A stretch of 64,000 nucleotides of DNA from Tomocerus qinae (GCA_020055645.1 CM034546.1:97588001-97652000); one strand, 5' to 3'. Counted from the stretch's first letter, positions 48,509-61,634 are shown. Made by a program: numbers and translations. Notes: generated by a model not told the origin, from the sequence alone.

Positions 48509-48671
48509 GCACTTCTGCGTAATAATAATATAAGTAGCTAGCTCTACATATCTCTCTGTAACAGGAGATACTGCATCTCACACGCACATGCCATTCTGCA
48601 GATACACATAATAAGCCTCCTGCTATACCAATACACTTCACATCATCATGCAAGGGTAACTTAACCGAAGG
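48509..48671 (-). CDS. Possible internal exon on the minus strand
   Basis: On the minus strand, the acceptor TACTGTATATTTATTTCAG is followed by 163 open bases ending at a strong donor GTGC|GTAAGTG. The phase-0 translation begins PSVKLPLHDDVKCIGIAGGL and ends in a Tyr-rich run before YAEV. It contains several Cys. It ends one base into a codon. Splice sites are excellent, but I found no partner exon with the right phase, and the Tyr run comes from a simple TAT repeat. Unrecognised; it may be chance. Confidence 0.28.
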
Positions 48672-49470
48672 CTGAAATAAATATACAGTACCTACCACCA
48701 CTACATACGGTTATTATGTTCTCTCCTCTCTATATCTCTCTTTCCTCCCTGTCAATGTGTACACAATCGTTCTGCTGACTGAACTGCCTCACTGAAGCTA
48801 TTGGTTAACACAAACTGGCTGGGTTCCCTATTCAATGTGGAGTGTAGTGTAGCGTAGATTGCTCAGGAGGTTTCCTGCTCATTCTCGTCTCTCTCTACAT
48901 TTTCCATCCATACAGTTCCTTGCGGAAGGAAATGTAGAAATCGACCTGATCACAACAAATGATATGTAGAAAGCAACAGACTGTGTACGCTATATATTGT
49001 GCGAGAGATCTTTGTCTAATTAATCAGTTAAACATTACATATAGCTAAGGTACTTATGCAATCTTACTTGCGACTTGTCTTTAATAGATATTCTTTCACA
49101 CAGCTTTGCATTATCATCTTATCAAGAAGCTATAAAAATCATAATATTTACTACAATATACAAATACCCAAGATTAAGATACACTGTGTCTGCAAAGTGC
49201 AAACACTCTTAAGAGGTTATTTCTATCATCCCATCACAATATTTCCCAAGAAATAATATTCGACAAGTTTTGAGTTGAACTAAAATAAAATAAATAATAA
49301 AGCCATTTAAAAACGATATGAATTGAACGAAAATTAACAGTAGCAGTTTTAGTAGATTTAAGACAGATAAAACAGTGTTCGATTGAAGTAGTAAATATTA
49401 TCAAAGGTATAACACTATCTAAAGTCTTAATTTATTATCTAGTCTGGTTTGCTATAATAATCATGTCGTA

Positions 49471-49641
49471 GACCCCAGATAAAGTGTCACTTCCTTTTCA
49501 CTTCCTCCGCAAAGGATCATGCATAAATAAAACAAGTGCGTTGCCCCAGGTGAGGAGATTTTGAATTTTAGACAAAATTAGTAACTGAATAGTCCTCTTT
49601 TCAGGAGGAAGTGAAAAGGAAGTGACACTTTAACTAGGGTC
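49471..49641. mobile_element. 171-bp miniature inverted-repeat element
   Basis: Left arm 49471-49508 and right arm 49604-49641 are 38 bp each and pair in reverse complement with two mismatches. Shared words are GTGTCACTTCCTTTTCACTT and its complement. The 95-bp interior has no coding capacity. The ends begin GACCC, and GTA flanks both sides, possibly a 3-bp target duplication. This is a MITE of undetermined superfamily. The high arm identity indicates it is not very old. Confidence 0.85.
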
Positions 49642-52600
49642 GTAGCAATTATTATTCTAATGTGCAAACATAAGCTATAATTAATAATTACCAATACCAA
49701 TCTATGGTAATTCTTGCCGGTAGATACTACAGTTATAATCGCATTAGATACAAATAGTTGAAACCTTCACATGTAACATTATGTATTTTACTTGCAGGAC
49801 TAATAGACAATGGTAAGAAATGGCTGTTGCATTGTAGTGTTAAGGTGGATAAAGTGCATTCTCATCTAAGATTTCATTTACAGAGAAAATCAAATAAGCC
49901 TGCGAGAGAAATATGATAAGATATTGTTGAGTGTTATCAGCCGACTAAATCAACATGAACATTCTTTTAGTATTCGTCGAGCGTTTTTTCATCCATTAAG
50001 ATTAGCTATGCAATATCCTATGTCCTGGTATGGCACTAAACGATAAGTATGAATTGAATGGGATAGATGTAAGGGATGGATGTTATGGTACTTTAATTTG
50101 ATCTGAATGTTCTTACGCTTTCTTGGATGATATGCACTCATCCTCACAATAACTAATGTTAAACGAAGCTGAAAAGCACAGCATGGCATAACAATTTTGT
50201 ATATTATGTGTACACAACATTAATACCTATTTGTATACATATGTACCTACTTTACTGCACAAATACAATCTGAAGTAATCGGGTAGGTAGGTATTGTGTA
50301 TTGTGCACAGCATTTGAACATGAACTCTTCAATTCTAATTCAATTCACTCATCATAAAAGCAATGGCTATTTGAATGAATGAATACAACAGACACTGGGG
50401 ATATTGAAGCATGTACAGATTAAATGCATATAGGTACATAATTCAATGCTATGTCTATAGTTAGCACAAATAGGGAGGTATATCTATTGTACTAGATCAT
50501 TTAGTGGTTATCTGTAATAAGCACACCCGCTCGTAGAGCTCCAACATATTTTCATTAAGATTTTTTGTGCCGAAGGCGCCTCGCCTTGTCTTCTCTTCAT
50601 TCTTCCTTCACTTACAATTACAATTAGCCATTAACTGTGGCTGGGAGGCTGCAGACTACATTATTTCATAGGAGAAACAGTACAACTTGTACTATGTATT
50701 TAATATACATAATATTACATATAGGATTTGAATAAACGATCTAGTAGAGAGATAGGTAGGGCAGAGTGTAGTTAGTGACTATCCCTATCGATAATGATAT
50801 GGTAAACATTGGATTTTGCATTACTCTTTACGACTACTATTCCATTATGAGTTCTGTTAACAATGTTAACTGTGATACACGTGTGTAGTATCGGATTCTG
50901 CATACAGGCAAGTATTACAATGTAAGAAATGTGTCTGCTTGACTTCCCTTCTTGGTATGCCATTAACTGCTATACGTTTGTATGTGTGTACGTGTTTGTG
51001 TATATGTCCCAGTAAATGTTGTGCACTGCAAAGTAATTCTTTTTCAATTCCACCTCTAATAGTGTATGGAAAGTCGACACTCTCCTCCACACTAAATCAC
51101 GTTATGCATTTGTGTGTGCACATTATTTACTAATGGAAAAAACACGACGCAAAACTAATGGGCAGTGAATGCATTTGGTAAAGAGCGTTTTCGCTCAATG
51201 TGCCTTGACGTCGACTCTAGCACGGACGTCTGTGACTTCTTCTCTGCCTCACTAATTGTCAATCTATTGAATAGAATCTTGAATTAACACACACGTAGGA
51301 CTGTTTAACATACATAATTCCTAACAGTAATAATCTGTAGTTGCAATTAGCCTCGCGACAGTCAGTGCATAGTGTACAAAAGCTCATTGCATATTTACAG
51401 TCACATTAGCAAATAAATACAGAGAAGACAATAGAATTTGCCACAAAAAGCCCATCAAGTTAATACATGGGAACATTGCTAATTGTTTACGCTTTTCTCT
51501 CCCTGACTACTTGGTGTGTGTCATTGTCATTAGTGTTCCTTGTGTTGTTTATAGATTGTCTATAGTAGTGGAGTAATTTATTTAGATTGGTGTAGCACTA
51601 GTAGTTGTGTCGTGAACTGAAGAACGTGTGGTTGCATAGTCGGAAATCAAGTGGATGTGTCACGTCAGCATGGGCTAAAGAAGGCATCTGTGTGAACAAC
51701 TTTGTCTTGTAAATAAATAATGACGCAATGGAGCACCAGATCACCTCACGTTGGATTAGAGTAATGGGAATGGTAATAGACATAGTAACACACCATGCGT
51801 TCTGTTGAATCTGCCAAAATAGCCGTAGATAAGTACAACACAATACGCCTATGCATGTAGGTTGGAGGTTCAGTTATTGCAGAAGGTACCATAAGTAGAA
51901 ACAACAACAGGATGCAGGCATAGGATGAAAATTTCTATTCTTTTGCAAAGATCAAATACAATAACTGTACATTTTGAGCCAGGGAGGAATCTCTAATTTG
52001 GCATAACTTGCCTTTACTACATTTTCTATTGTGTTCCCCCATTGTGTAGCTTGCCAACGATTTTAGAGCAAAAGTGCAATCTAATCTGCACACATACATA
52101 ATATCATCCCTTTAGGCTCAGTTCAGACTGTAACAATGGTTTAGTTACGAGTGAAACTCGTTTGCGTGCAGTGCAGATATCTACATAATACACTACTATC
52201 TCCGTGTGTATTAAAGTTAAACACGCTTAAGTGGCCTAATGCATATATAAGTAAGTAGAGGTTCAGCCTGCCTCTTTTGCAAAAATTGGAACGCGCCGTT
52301 CTGTTTCTTTGGTTCGTTTTGGTCTGCCTTTGACTATCTCACTCCTTGCAGAGTCATCAAAGTGAACTGAGGGAACAGAGCGGTCGTCTTGATCCAGTTT
52401 CTATTTTATACTTGACAGTATGGTATTTCTTCGGTCGTGCTCTTGGCATAGTTTGAATTAAAGTTTCTTACACCAGACTGCCTGTTTCTTTTACCCACAA
52501 CTGCTAACACACAGAGCAGCTGTCAAGCCACTATTACATCCATCCTTTTTTCTACTGCGGTTCTACAAACTTTAATTTACATAGAATTAGAACTCCTTAT

Positions 52601-55600
52601 CTCACTCTGCAAGTGCAAATCTCAGATTTTAGAGGAGTTACCTCTACTAACTACAAACCTATATAACCCTTTGCATATAAGAATATAATCAGGATTTTCT
52701 GTAAGTTTCCAATGCATTGTGAGTCGGCAAAAAATCTTTATGTGAACCTGGTAACATCGTTTTAAATTGCCGTGTGTAGAGTGATGTTGTGTAAAATACA
52801 GATACGCTATTGCATACCTACCCACATGATCTAATCTAAATGCAAATATTTCTATTGCGTTAAACCAAAGCTAACGCCAAATGGCTAACCACGGAGCAGG
52901 ATGCTAATAGCCGACCATTTAAAGTCAAATCAAAGCCATGTAATCATCCTTTAACGAAAACCATAGCGAAGAACAAAAAAGAAACGCTAATGTGATTCTT
53001 GCTGTAGTACAAACTACAATACAAATCTCTATCAGTTTTATTCCCTACTTTTAACAGTACAAAATTCTTTGTGTTTTTAACAGCCCTGTGTATAGAGATA
53101 CTACTATGAGTGGAAATGTTGAACTTGAACTTTTTAGGATAGAGATTTGTTAGTTTAGTGAGTAGGTATGTGCATGAAGTCACGTCATGACTTGTCATTG
53201 AGCTCTCCGAGTGTCCAACGAATTTTTATGGGAGTTGTAACTTTCTAAGCTGAGATATCTCGAGTTTTGACTGGACGAGTGATTGAGATAGTGTTGGATG
53301 TAGTTTTTTTGCTTTTGTGAAATTTTTGGATTTTCTTGTCTATCAGCTACTGACAAGTTGGACAAGACATGAATCGAGTGACAGAGAAGATGAAGATAGT
53401 ATGAGTCTGGTTGTACCAAAGAGGACTGACCTCCCCGAGCAGTCCAGTCCAGTTTAGTCCAACCCAGTATATTTTATTACTCTGATATTACAAGTCCTTA
53501 GAGGAAAGGATGAATTGAGTTGCAAGAGCATATCTATTACGTTGTTATTACGATTACAGATGTGATTATAGGAGTGTTAGTCAAAAAACACTAAAGTTAG
53601 ATAGGATAGTTGGGTCAGAAGTCAGAATTGGTTGGGAGGAAGTTATCTTTAATACTGTTGTTGGTTGCTGCTGTGAGAAATTTAGTGCGGAATGTGTGAA
53701 GGGCTGTCATCATCCTCATTGGATTTTTACGAGTGCTTTTCGTAGCTGAAATTGGAAAAGTGTGTTGTGCCGGAGTTGTTTCCGAAATATAGTGGTGTGA
53801 ATATTCGTGGTATGGTTATTATGTGTGCATAGTGTGGCTTTCCACGAAAATTGACTTTGACACTGACACTTTGACACTTTCGTCTGGTTTGGTTAGATTT
53901 TCAGTGCTTTGAGTGGTGGAAACAGACTCTCCTACTGTTTTCCACTGTAAGACGATTTATCTATCATCTATATAGCTTCTTGACAGTTGCACCCTGTACA
54001 ATAAACTAATGTCCCTTCCCTACATCTGTTTAGTGTAATTTGAGAAAGAAAAAGTGGTCTGGTCTCTCTCGTAATGTACACTCTAGCATAATGGACTTGG
54101 ATAAAATCCTACAAGAATAATATCCGTGGAGCACCAAAAAATAACTATTAACTAGATACTTTTTCCCAAATTGAATTTGTAAGTACTACTTCTCGTCCGC
54201 AGATCTGATAGGCCTTGAAAGGGAATTTCTTATCGTTTAAAAGTAGTTAATGGCAAATGAAAACCATTCTAGATGGTTTGTCAATGTAGAATAATTACTT
54301 GAGAGACTAATACTCTCTAAAGACTCTGGAAGTGCAATTCAATAGTCAGATCGTGTTACATGAGAAAATTAAAAATACAATTAGAAAACTTGGTGACACT
54401 CGCTGATAGAAAATAAACTCGAATGAATGGAAAAGAGAGAAAACTTCATTGTACTAGGACGTGCAGCTATTTAAACACTTCCATTTGCATGAGTCTCACG
54501 TAGTTGCTGCCTCACATGGCATCCCACCTTCAACCCAGCTCACTCATTCTCTATACACAAAAGGTGCAATGCAATTCCATAAGTAACGATAAGAACTCTA
54601 CATACATTTACTATTTACGTAGGCATTAGGAAATATGTAACTACTCTATAGACAACTATTTTTTCTTGCTCGTGCTATAGGCCTGAGTGAGTTGGAAGTG
54701 TTATTATACAGACTCTGAAACTGACTTGACAAGGTATTAACCAACTATACTCGTAGATTCCATCACATTATTGTAAATTGCATTATTATATTAGATTACT
54801 AACATTACATACAAACATTCGCTTACACTTTTCGTATCTCCATGCACGAAATGCAATTTTCCTAGCAAAGAATATAATCACATTCTCAAGACACAAACTT
54901 TGACTCATTTTTCCGTTTTATATTCACATATCACACTTTGTATTTACATAATAAGTGTGATTACTTATACATAGAACTATCGAAAAGGGAATAAAAACAT
55001 AGCGTCCCTATAATATAGTAATTTAATGGTCAAAGTAGGCGAGAGAGGAAAGCACAGAAAATCCCATTGTGTTTTAAGTTCTTTATTTACAATTAAATTC
55101 AGTAGGGAGTTGAGTCGGGAAAGTTGTATTTTGCGTCACGTAAGTTGCCGGGTGAAACTTTGGAACTGGGTCTGAGAATGGGTGTGAAAAGAGAGATTGA
55201 CTAGTTTCAAGAGTTTTTAGTTACTTTACGATTATGGAGATGTGAGATATAACTCTTGGCCACACAGAAACTACAAATACTCGTCTTTCACATCACTATT
55301 ATAATAGTCAATAGAAACATTACTTACCATTACGTGAGTTTAGTAAACAAAGTTTACGCTGTGCCAAAGAAGGCAGTTACACTGTCATGCTTTGTGCCAT
55401 GCCAAAGTAGAAGATACCTAAGTAAACCTTCCTAAGGTACATAATTCTAGTAATACTCACTTTATTACATAGTGCTATGTTACTCTAGTCCACCGACGGG
55501 GCTCTAGTTGAATTGCAACTTGTAAGTTGAACTTGACTCGTGTTTACGAGTAAAACTCGTGCAAGCAGACACACTCTTCTTCTTTGGTTTCACCCATACC

Positions 55601-58600
55601 TATTACTATGGGTGCCGCTCTCGAAAATATTACTAGTGATACATATTGCTAGTAGATCTAGTAGAAGTTTTACACTTTCCTACTCCCTATGCACACTTTA
55701 TTCTTGGGCTGAACGTGAATCGAATCGTTTTAACTGCAAAAGTTTCTCGTCTACTAATCCGAGTGAATGCTATGTAATGTAACGTAATGGAAATGAATGG
55801 CTCTCTGTCTTAGACTAAAGAGTTGTGCTGCAAATCAGAGGAAGTGAAATGAAAAGGCTCATTATTATTCAATTAAAAATAAGCTCTGGTGCACTAGTTG
55901 ATAGTTCAAATGTCTAATTTAATGTGAAGCCATATTATGTTACCCCAAGTTGACTTAAGATCCTATCATTATATATTATCACGATAAATTAAATCTTTGA
56001 ATAGTTATAGTAGATATTACTACTATATTAATACTATATAAAAGTTAAGTGTATAATACAGTTGACACATGTATAGTGTACAAATATGTACTCACCGCAT
56101 TTATTTGCATTAATTCCCAACAGAAAGCCTTTATGGACTATTAATATGCGTTGATAGAACATGTATGTGTATGAATGGTGCATGTGTGCATTAGTAGGTA
56201 GATAATTAAAAGAGGTTGGATGTTAATACATTGATAGTGAGCTATACAAATGAAAAGTAATCAGGCATATAAATTGAGGAGACACACCACAACGCAGCAA
56301 AACTCTCTGATGTGAATAGCAATCAACGCATTTATTTACATTTGCATATATGTATCCTAATCATTTCCTGATGTTCACATGCTGACATGAAACTCAGTCA
56401 GTCAGTTAGCAGCTAGTACATAACAGAACAGTTGTAAATGCATTGCTTTACATAATAACCTTGATCATTATTATTAGTAGAGTAGAAAAGAGAGGATTCG
56501 TGAATTTGCCAAGTATTGTATTACATGCTGTACGTAGATCAAAGAAGGTACAGGGATACAATAGGTAGGCACTATTATTTACTAACAGTAGAAGTTGATT
56601 GAGGTATACTAGTATAAAGGCTGATATCTCTAATGCTAAGATATATCTATTGTTATATTCTTACAAAAAAGAGATACGAGTCTGTACCACATAAGTGTAT
56701 AAAGTATAGGATTTAGTGATGAAGTAAACTACAGTAAAGTCATATAGTAAAGTTAGTTTATTAGTGTGAAGGCCTTTCCTCTGAAGATTTAGCTGAGCGT
56801 ACGTAGTGTAGCTTCTGTTCTGGTGTTTTAGTGAGAACAGTCATCATCATCACCATCATCACTCACCATCAAATGAGCAATTTCTGCGTTCGCTCAGTTC
56901 AACTCAGCAGAGTCAGTCAGTCTCATTTCTGTTCTCGTGCCCCAGTCTCATATTTTCTCGAGTTGTGTTATCGTTATGATGTGAGGATAAAGTTAAACCG
57001 AAATACTAACGTAAAACGTAAGTAATAGCACACAAATCCTATTTCTTGACATTGACATATCCCTACTATAATGTTATATCATCTGGTTATATCTACTACT
57101 ACTGGTTATATCTCATAGGGAATGAATTACATAATATACCTACACACACTTACCAATACTCACCAAGGCTGCAACAAATTCATGACATATCGTCCACCAG
57201 CAGTAGTAAGTAGCAATAATATTAATAACAGTTCCATATTGTAGCCGTAACTGTGACATTACTTGGAATTACTCACTTTATATACTACTACAGTGTAGAA
57301 AATGAAGTGACTGTCTGTGTGTTAGAAGAATCAGCAGCAGATATCTAGTATAGTTTGGTTTCACTTCCCTTCATTGCCATTATCCTCAAACCATTCACTA
57401 AGTAGAACATATTGGCGGAATTCCTTCAAAGCAAAATTTAACATAGGATCCTTGTATGTACTATTGTAGTAGACACCAAATAACAGATACGAGTATTATG
57501 GACAGTGGAAAGGAAGTTGTAGAGATTTGAATGAACTTGAATTTTAATGTGCTAAACTAAAATGCAAAATGAGTAGTCACATGCATGCATAAATGTGACC
57601 AGTGTGTATAGCAGGGCCATGAAAGTAAGGATTATTACACTGTTTGCAAATAATACTTGGGAAATGCAGTTGAAACTCAAAGTTTGAGTTACTCAGCAAA
57701 AATAAATTTCAATTCAACACGTTTAAGTGTTTGAGCCTTGGCATATTTATACTGCGCGATGCTCCTGAATACAAATTCTCTATTTCTCATTCCTGGATAT
57801 CAGTAGGATAGCAGAAAGAGAGGGATCACATACATTCTCACGTAACCGTCTCATTTCATTCCTGGCTCTTGACTTGGCTGGCTATTATCTCTGCACACTG
57901 TGGCTTTTCATTCCTTCTTACCACACAAATTCAAGTAACTTAGTAAACGACAGACTCTCGGTTCAACTCTTTTAGTAGGTATTATACTTTGCATTGCTCT
58001 TCCTAACTATCAAATCCAGGCAAAGCACGCTCAGCACAATTAGCCTTCAACGAAAGTGTCCCTCTATCCAACTTTAACAAGATTTGCTAATTTTAAATGA
58101 GACTTTTTATCCTTCTCTCAATGGAGTGAAGAAATTCTATTCAATTAACAGAAGATACTACCTTCAAGACTAAACTTTACGTAAGAATTCCAAACTAGAG
58201 CAAAAAGTATAATAGGTAAAGATTTTCACTAGCTTTTTTCTGCTAGAATACGTAACACACTGTGCAAAACATAATATCTATAGTGAACTATGTTAGAATT
58301 TTTTCATGTAATTTATATAGAGAGACCTGAAAATTGCTTTTAAAATAAGGATTCTTTCGTTTTGGTAGTAGTAATCAATGTAAGTAAGTTTTAGTGAAAT
58401 CTTATTTTAATTATTTGTTTGACACGTGGAGACTGTAGGAAAGCACCTCAAATCTCTGCAAATTCCTCCATTGGATTGTGAGTTTTGTAGTTTTGGCTGA
58501 ACTTGGCGTGATTTGGCATGGCTCGTGAGACGTAAAGTTGATTATTGTGAGAGAGTGAATAGTAAGTCCATGGCAGGCTGGATTGAATGAGAAGCGAACA

Positions 58601-59160
58601 CAAAGTTAACAGACAGAGCCAATCGAGACTGTGTATTAGGAGAGAGAAGAAAATCCAGCTTTTTTGTGTGCAAGACGCAGGAGATGAGTGGAGTTGTTTG
58701 ACTTTGATATAGACAAACTAAACCGGAGGAAATGAAGCAAGGAAGCCAAGATAGTCTCTAGTCGGTGCAGGTTTTGGGTGTGCTTGGCGTGAACCAAAAG
58801 TTAAAAGAGAAATTAAATGCTTTGACAGATGAACAGACATGAAATGAGACGCTGAGCATAAACCAAAGGCGCTAGTCAATATAGTACCCAGATTTGGTAT
58901 CTTTTCGGTGAAACTTTATTCCTAGAAAAGAGAAGCATAGGGAAAAAGAATTTTGACCTCGACTCGCATTCCCCATAAAATACTAAATTTGCCTGTCTTG
59001 TCTACCTTAAACCTTTAAACTTTATTCCTCTCGCTTCGGCAAATTCAAAGTTTCACCTTAAAATACTTTCTTCGCAAAGAAGCTTACAACTCCCTTCCTT
59101 TTATTTATAAACCAAATGCAAACTACGCAGTTAAGCTGCAAGGTAGTATATTTTTACGGA
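49642..59160. other. Long non-coding stretch
   Basis: About 9.5 kb without a convincing gene. The best minus-strand frame (50866-51090, including VDFPYTIRGGIEKELLCSAQ) follows only a poor acceptor. There is a short ATCATCATCACCATCATCAC run near 56.84 kb and scattered GA/CT-rich leader-like patches near 55.0-55.2 and 58.5-58.85 kb. If the 47-kb promoter belongs to the 353-codon gene, this is its intron. Confidence 0.4.
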
Positions 59161-59169
59161 CTCCTCACA

Positions 59170-59176
59170 TATATAA
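59170..59176 (+). promoter_or_regulatory. TATA-like box upstream of the 353-codon gene
   Basis: TATATAA is followed about 40 bp later by AATCTCAGAAGG, a loose initiator. It lies 720 bp upstream of the start codon and could mark a proximal promoter, giving an unspliced leader. The spacing is longer than the usual 25-30 bp, so support is modest. Confidence 0.25.
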
Positions 59177-59860
59177 CCCTCCCCTTTATCGTATAGATTA
59201 CTACGTAAGAGAATCTCAGAAGGAGTTTTGTATCGTGATGAGAGCGAGCGGGATTTACTGTTCTTTCTTGTCTACAATTGAAGTTGAGTTGAGTCAATTC
59301 GAGTCACTGACTCTAAAGTTCTTATGAAAGAAATTGAGCTGTGCAAGTTAACTCTGACTGAGCTAAGGGAGCGTTGGAAATATTAGACAACACACACACA
59401 TACACACAAGACAAGAGCATAAGATCCACGCCTTCCCTCCTGGGAATATTTAAGAAACACAGGAATATTGAGTAGGATTATTTAGCTTTCCATTTCCTTC
59501 GTTGACGAAAGAGATCCAGAACGAGAGAGGGAAACGAAAAGGAAAAAAATTACACGTGTTGGGTTGGGCAGTATCAGCATTAGTTTCTTCTGCATCGTCT
59601 TAAGCCCTAGATCCCTAAAGACTCCTGAAATACAGTAGCCTAACTAAATAAGAGCAAAGAAAACTTTGTTCCTAGACCACTGTATTTCAATTTTTTATCA
59701 TTGGATAACGAATTCTCTATTAGGAATCACGTATCTATTCAAGACGCAATCCCAATTTGTGAAAATCAGTGAAAACAACGCAGCAGTTTTACGGAGTTGT
59801 TTTTGCAATTCTGAATTCTAGTGTTCATTAATGTAAAGTTCATTGAACCTGTTAAAGAAT

Positions 59861-59884
59861 ATGACAATGCAAATAGGTAATTAG
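59861..59884 (+). CDS. Upstream open reading frame 1 (7 codons)
   Basis: ATG ACA ATG CAA ATA GGT AAT TAG encodes MTMQIGN in the leader of the 353-codon gene and ends 13 bases before the main start. Short frames like this commonly lower or condition translation of the main frame. Whether it is used is unknown. Confidence 0.45.
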   Translation: MTMQIGN

Positions 59885-59892
59885 AGAAATAA

Positions 59893-59919
59893 ATGCAATG
59901 GAGCCAATGCAGACAATAG
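59893..59919 (+). CDS. Upstream open reading frame 2, overlapping the main start
   Basis: ATG at 59893 opens an 8-codon frame (MQWSQCRQ) that stops at TAG 59917-59919, past the main ATG at 59898 and in another frame. Ribosomes starting here would bypass the main ATG, so the arrangement could limit translation or favour leaky scanning. Confidence 0.45.
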   Translation: MQWSQCRQ

Positions 59920-60959
59920 ACGATGTAGAGATTCAGGAAAAAGTTGAGTCTCTGGCGGGGAAAGGTACCCGAGTTATAGATTGTGAGAAAAGCAGCAGTT
60001 TTAAGACGGAGGAAGTTTTGCTGGTGAATGGTTTCCCCGTTCCATTAAACGGGGAGGAAGGTGCTCGGATAAAGAAAGCGTTGATGTCAGGGCAGGTACC
60101 ACCTTGTGAGTTGCTGAATGAGATTTTGATTCGTGCGGGGATTCTGAAGAGTCCTGTGGAACTGGAGACAACGATGAATGTGAAGTCTACGACAAAAACG
60201 ACAGAGTTATTGACGCTGCGGGACAAAAACGGAGTGTTGGTTGACGAGCGGATGAAAGAAGTGGAAGAGGACAATGAGTTCAAATCGACGAGCCGAGAGA
60301 TTTGGAAACGGGAGCAGAATGAGAAACTTGAATGTTTGGACCGGATGGGGAATAAGCAACTGGAGAGATTGAGTTTAAGTTGTGCTTCTAATTCTACGAC
60401 TAATAGTGATAATCATCATAATTCTTCCTCTTCTACGAGCACATCTCCAAGTCCTCGATTTAATTCACCGTACAACACTCACTCTTCCCACAATTCGCAT
60501 TCGCATTCACCGCAATCTTCTTTTTCGTCCGGAATTTCAGAGGCTTCGGGCTCCAATTCCTCCGCCTCTTCTTCCAGAGTCAGTGTGAGTCATAATACTA
60601 ATTTCCCTCGTAACTCTTCTTCTTATAGCACTAGTAATAATAATTCCTACCCTACTCCATCCTATTCTTCGACCAGACCCAAACGAAAACATTATTTGCC
60701 TAGTTCCTTCCTAGATTCCTTATTCGCCGAAAATACACACTTCCCGCTTTCCTATTCACATCAAGAAGGAAACATGAATCAGGATAAGGACAAAGCTCCT
60801 AATACCCGCCAGGATAAACAATCTTTACTTACTACGGCTGTTGCTCCTTTGACTACTAATTACAATCCTGCTCCAGCCAAACTTGATTTCGATTTGTCTT
60901 TAATGCATGTGGATGTTGACGGAGAATCTGTCAGAGTTGTCTTCGAAACTTTCTTGTGA
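59898..60959 (+). CDS. 353-residue protein of unknown family, single coding exon
   Basis: This is the only long intact frame in the window, from ATG 59898 to TGA 60957-60959. An in-frame TAG at 59874-59876 fixes the start to Met1 or Met4. Residues 1-35 are acidic and mixed. Residues 38-84 look like a folded unit (EVLLVNGFPVPLNGEEGARI, then a helix to about residue 82). Residues 95-150 are Thr-rich then charged and helical (TLRDKNGVLVDERMKEVEED), with a Trp at 136. Residues 158-258 are low-complexity Ser/Asn/His/Thr, certainly disordered. RPKRKH at 260-265 could be a nuclear localisation signal. Residues 266-290 contain FLDSLF, and the end is hydrophobic-acidic (LSLMHVDVDGESVRVVFETF). There is no signal peptide or membrane segment, so it is likely cytosolic or nuclear. 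I do not recognise the family. Two upstream frames precede it and a polyadenylation signal lies 290 bp after the stop. Confidence 0.85.
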   Translation: MEPMQTIDDVEIQEKVESLAGKGTRVIDCEKSSSFKTEEVLLVNGFPVPLNGEEGARIKKALMSGQVPPCELLNEILIRAGILKSPVELETTMNVKSTTKTTELLTLRDKNGVLVDERMKEVEEDNEFKSTSREIWKREQNEKLECLDRMGNKQLERLSLSCASNSTTNSDNHHNSSSSTSTSPSPRFNSPYNTHSSHNSHSHSPQSSFSSGISEASGSNSSASSSRVSVSHNTNFPRNSSSYSTSNNNSYPTPSYSSTRPKRKHYLPSSFLDSLFAENTHFPLSYSHQEGNMNQDKDKAPNTRQDKQSLLTTAVAPLTTNYNPAPAKLDFDLSLMHVDVDGESVRVVFETFL

Positions 60960-61275
60960 ATATCTATCCAAGTTTTCCTAGTGATGCTGTAGTTTTTTGT
61001 GCATGTGATTTTTTTGTTCTTTGATTCTGCGAAAATCTTTGAAACTTACTTTGCATGTTAATGTACATTGTGATCATGCTTTTTATTATAACATAGAATA
61101 TATACTTATGACCTACTATTACATATTTGGATACTGTCTGTAATTTATTTCCTATTGTAGTGATATTTAATGCATGTTTTTCTGTTATATTGATATCTGT
61201 AGATAGTACTATATTTATAGAGTATTGAATTGGGAAATGGTGTTTTAATAAAAGGGTATGGCTAAAATGGTCCAT
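60960..61275 (+). other. 3' untranslated region of the 353-codon gene
   Basis: AT-rich, non-coding, running from the stop codon to just past the AATAAA at 61247. GT-rich sequence (GTGTGGTTTGGTTTG near 61.30 kb) follows, as expected downstream of a cleavage site. Confidence 0.6.
61247..61252 (+). terminator. AATAAA polyadenylation signal of the 353-codon gene
   Basis: A canonical AATAAA lies 288 bp after the stop codon, with a GT-rich element about 50 bp downstream. It is the natural 3' end of the plus-strand gene. Confidence 0.7.
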
Positions 61276-61634
61276 CGAGAAAATGATATTCATACACGTG
61301 TGGTTTGGTTTGATCGGTTGCTTTGTGGTGGTTCAGTGTATTGACTTTTGGTGAATATGGGGTAACCACCACGTTATTAACGTAGTGGAAGTTATTGGAG
61401 CTGGTTAATCTTCATCTTTCCATTCAATAATCAACACGGCACAGAAGGAATGCTAGTAGTATAATAAATCAAAGGATGCTTTGTAAAGTTACGCGATTCT
61501 TTGGTTACAGTCTGACAGTCTAACGAAGGTTCAGTGGAGCAGAGTAGAACAACAAGTAAAATATAAGCATGCGAGTTGAGCAAAGTAAGAATTTATTACT
61601 TTTCTGTGTTACGTAATAGGAAACGGTTCTTCTG

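Noticed and set aside
59933-60283. 116-codon minus-strand frame and a 68-codon plus frame (60382-60588)
   Set aside because: Shadows of the 353-codon gene in other frames.
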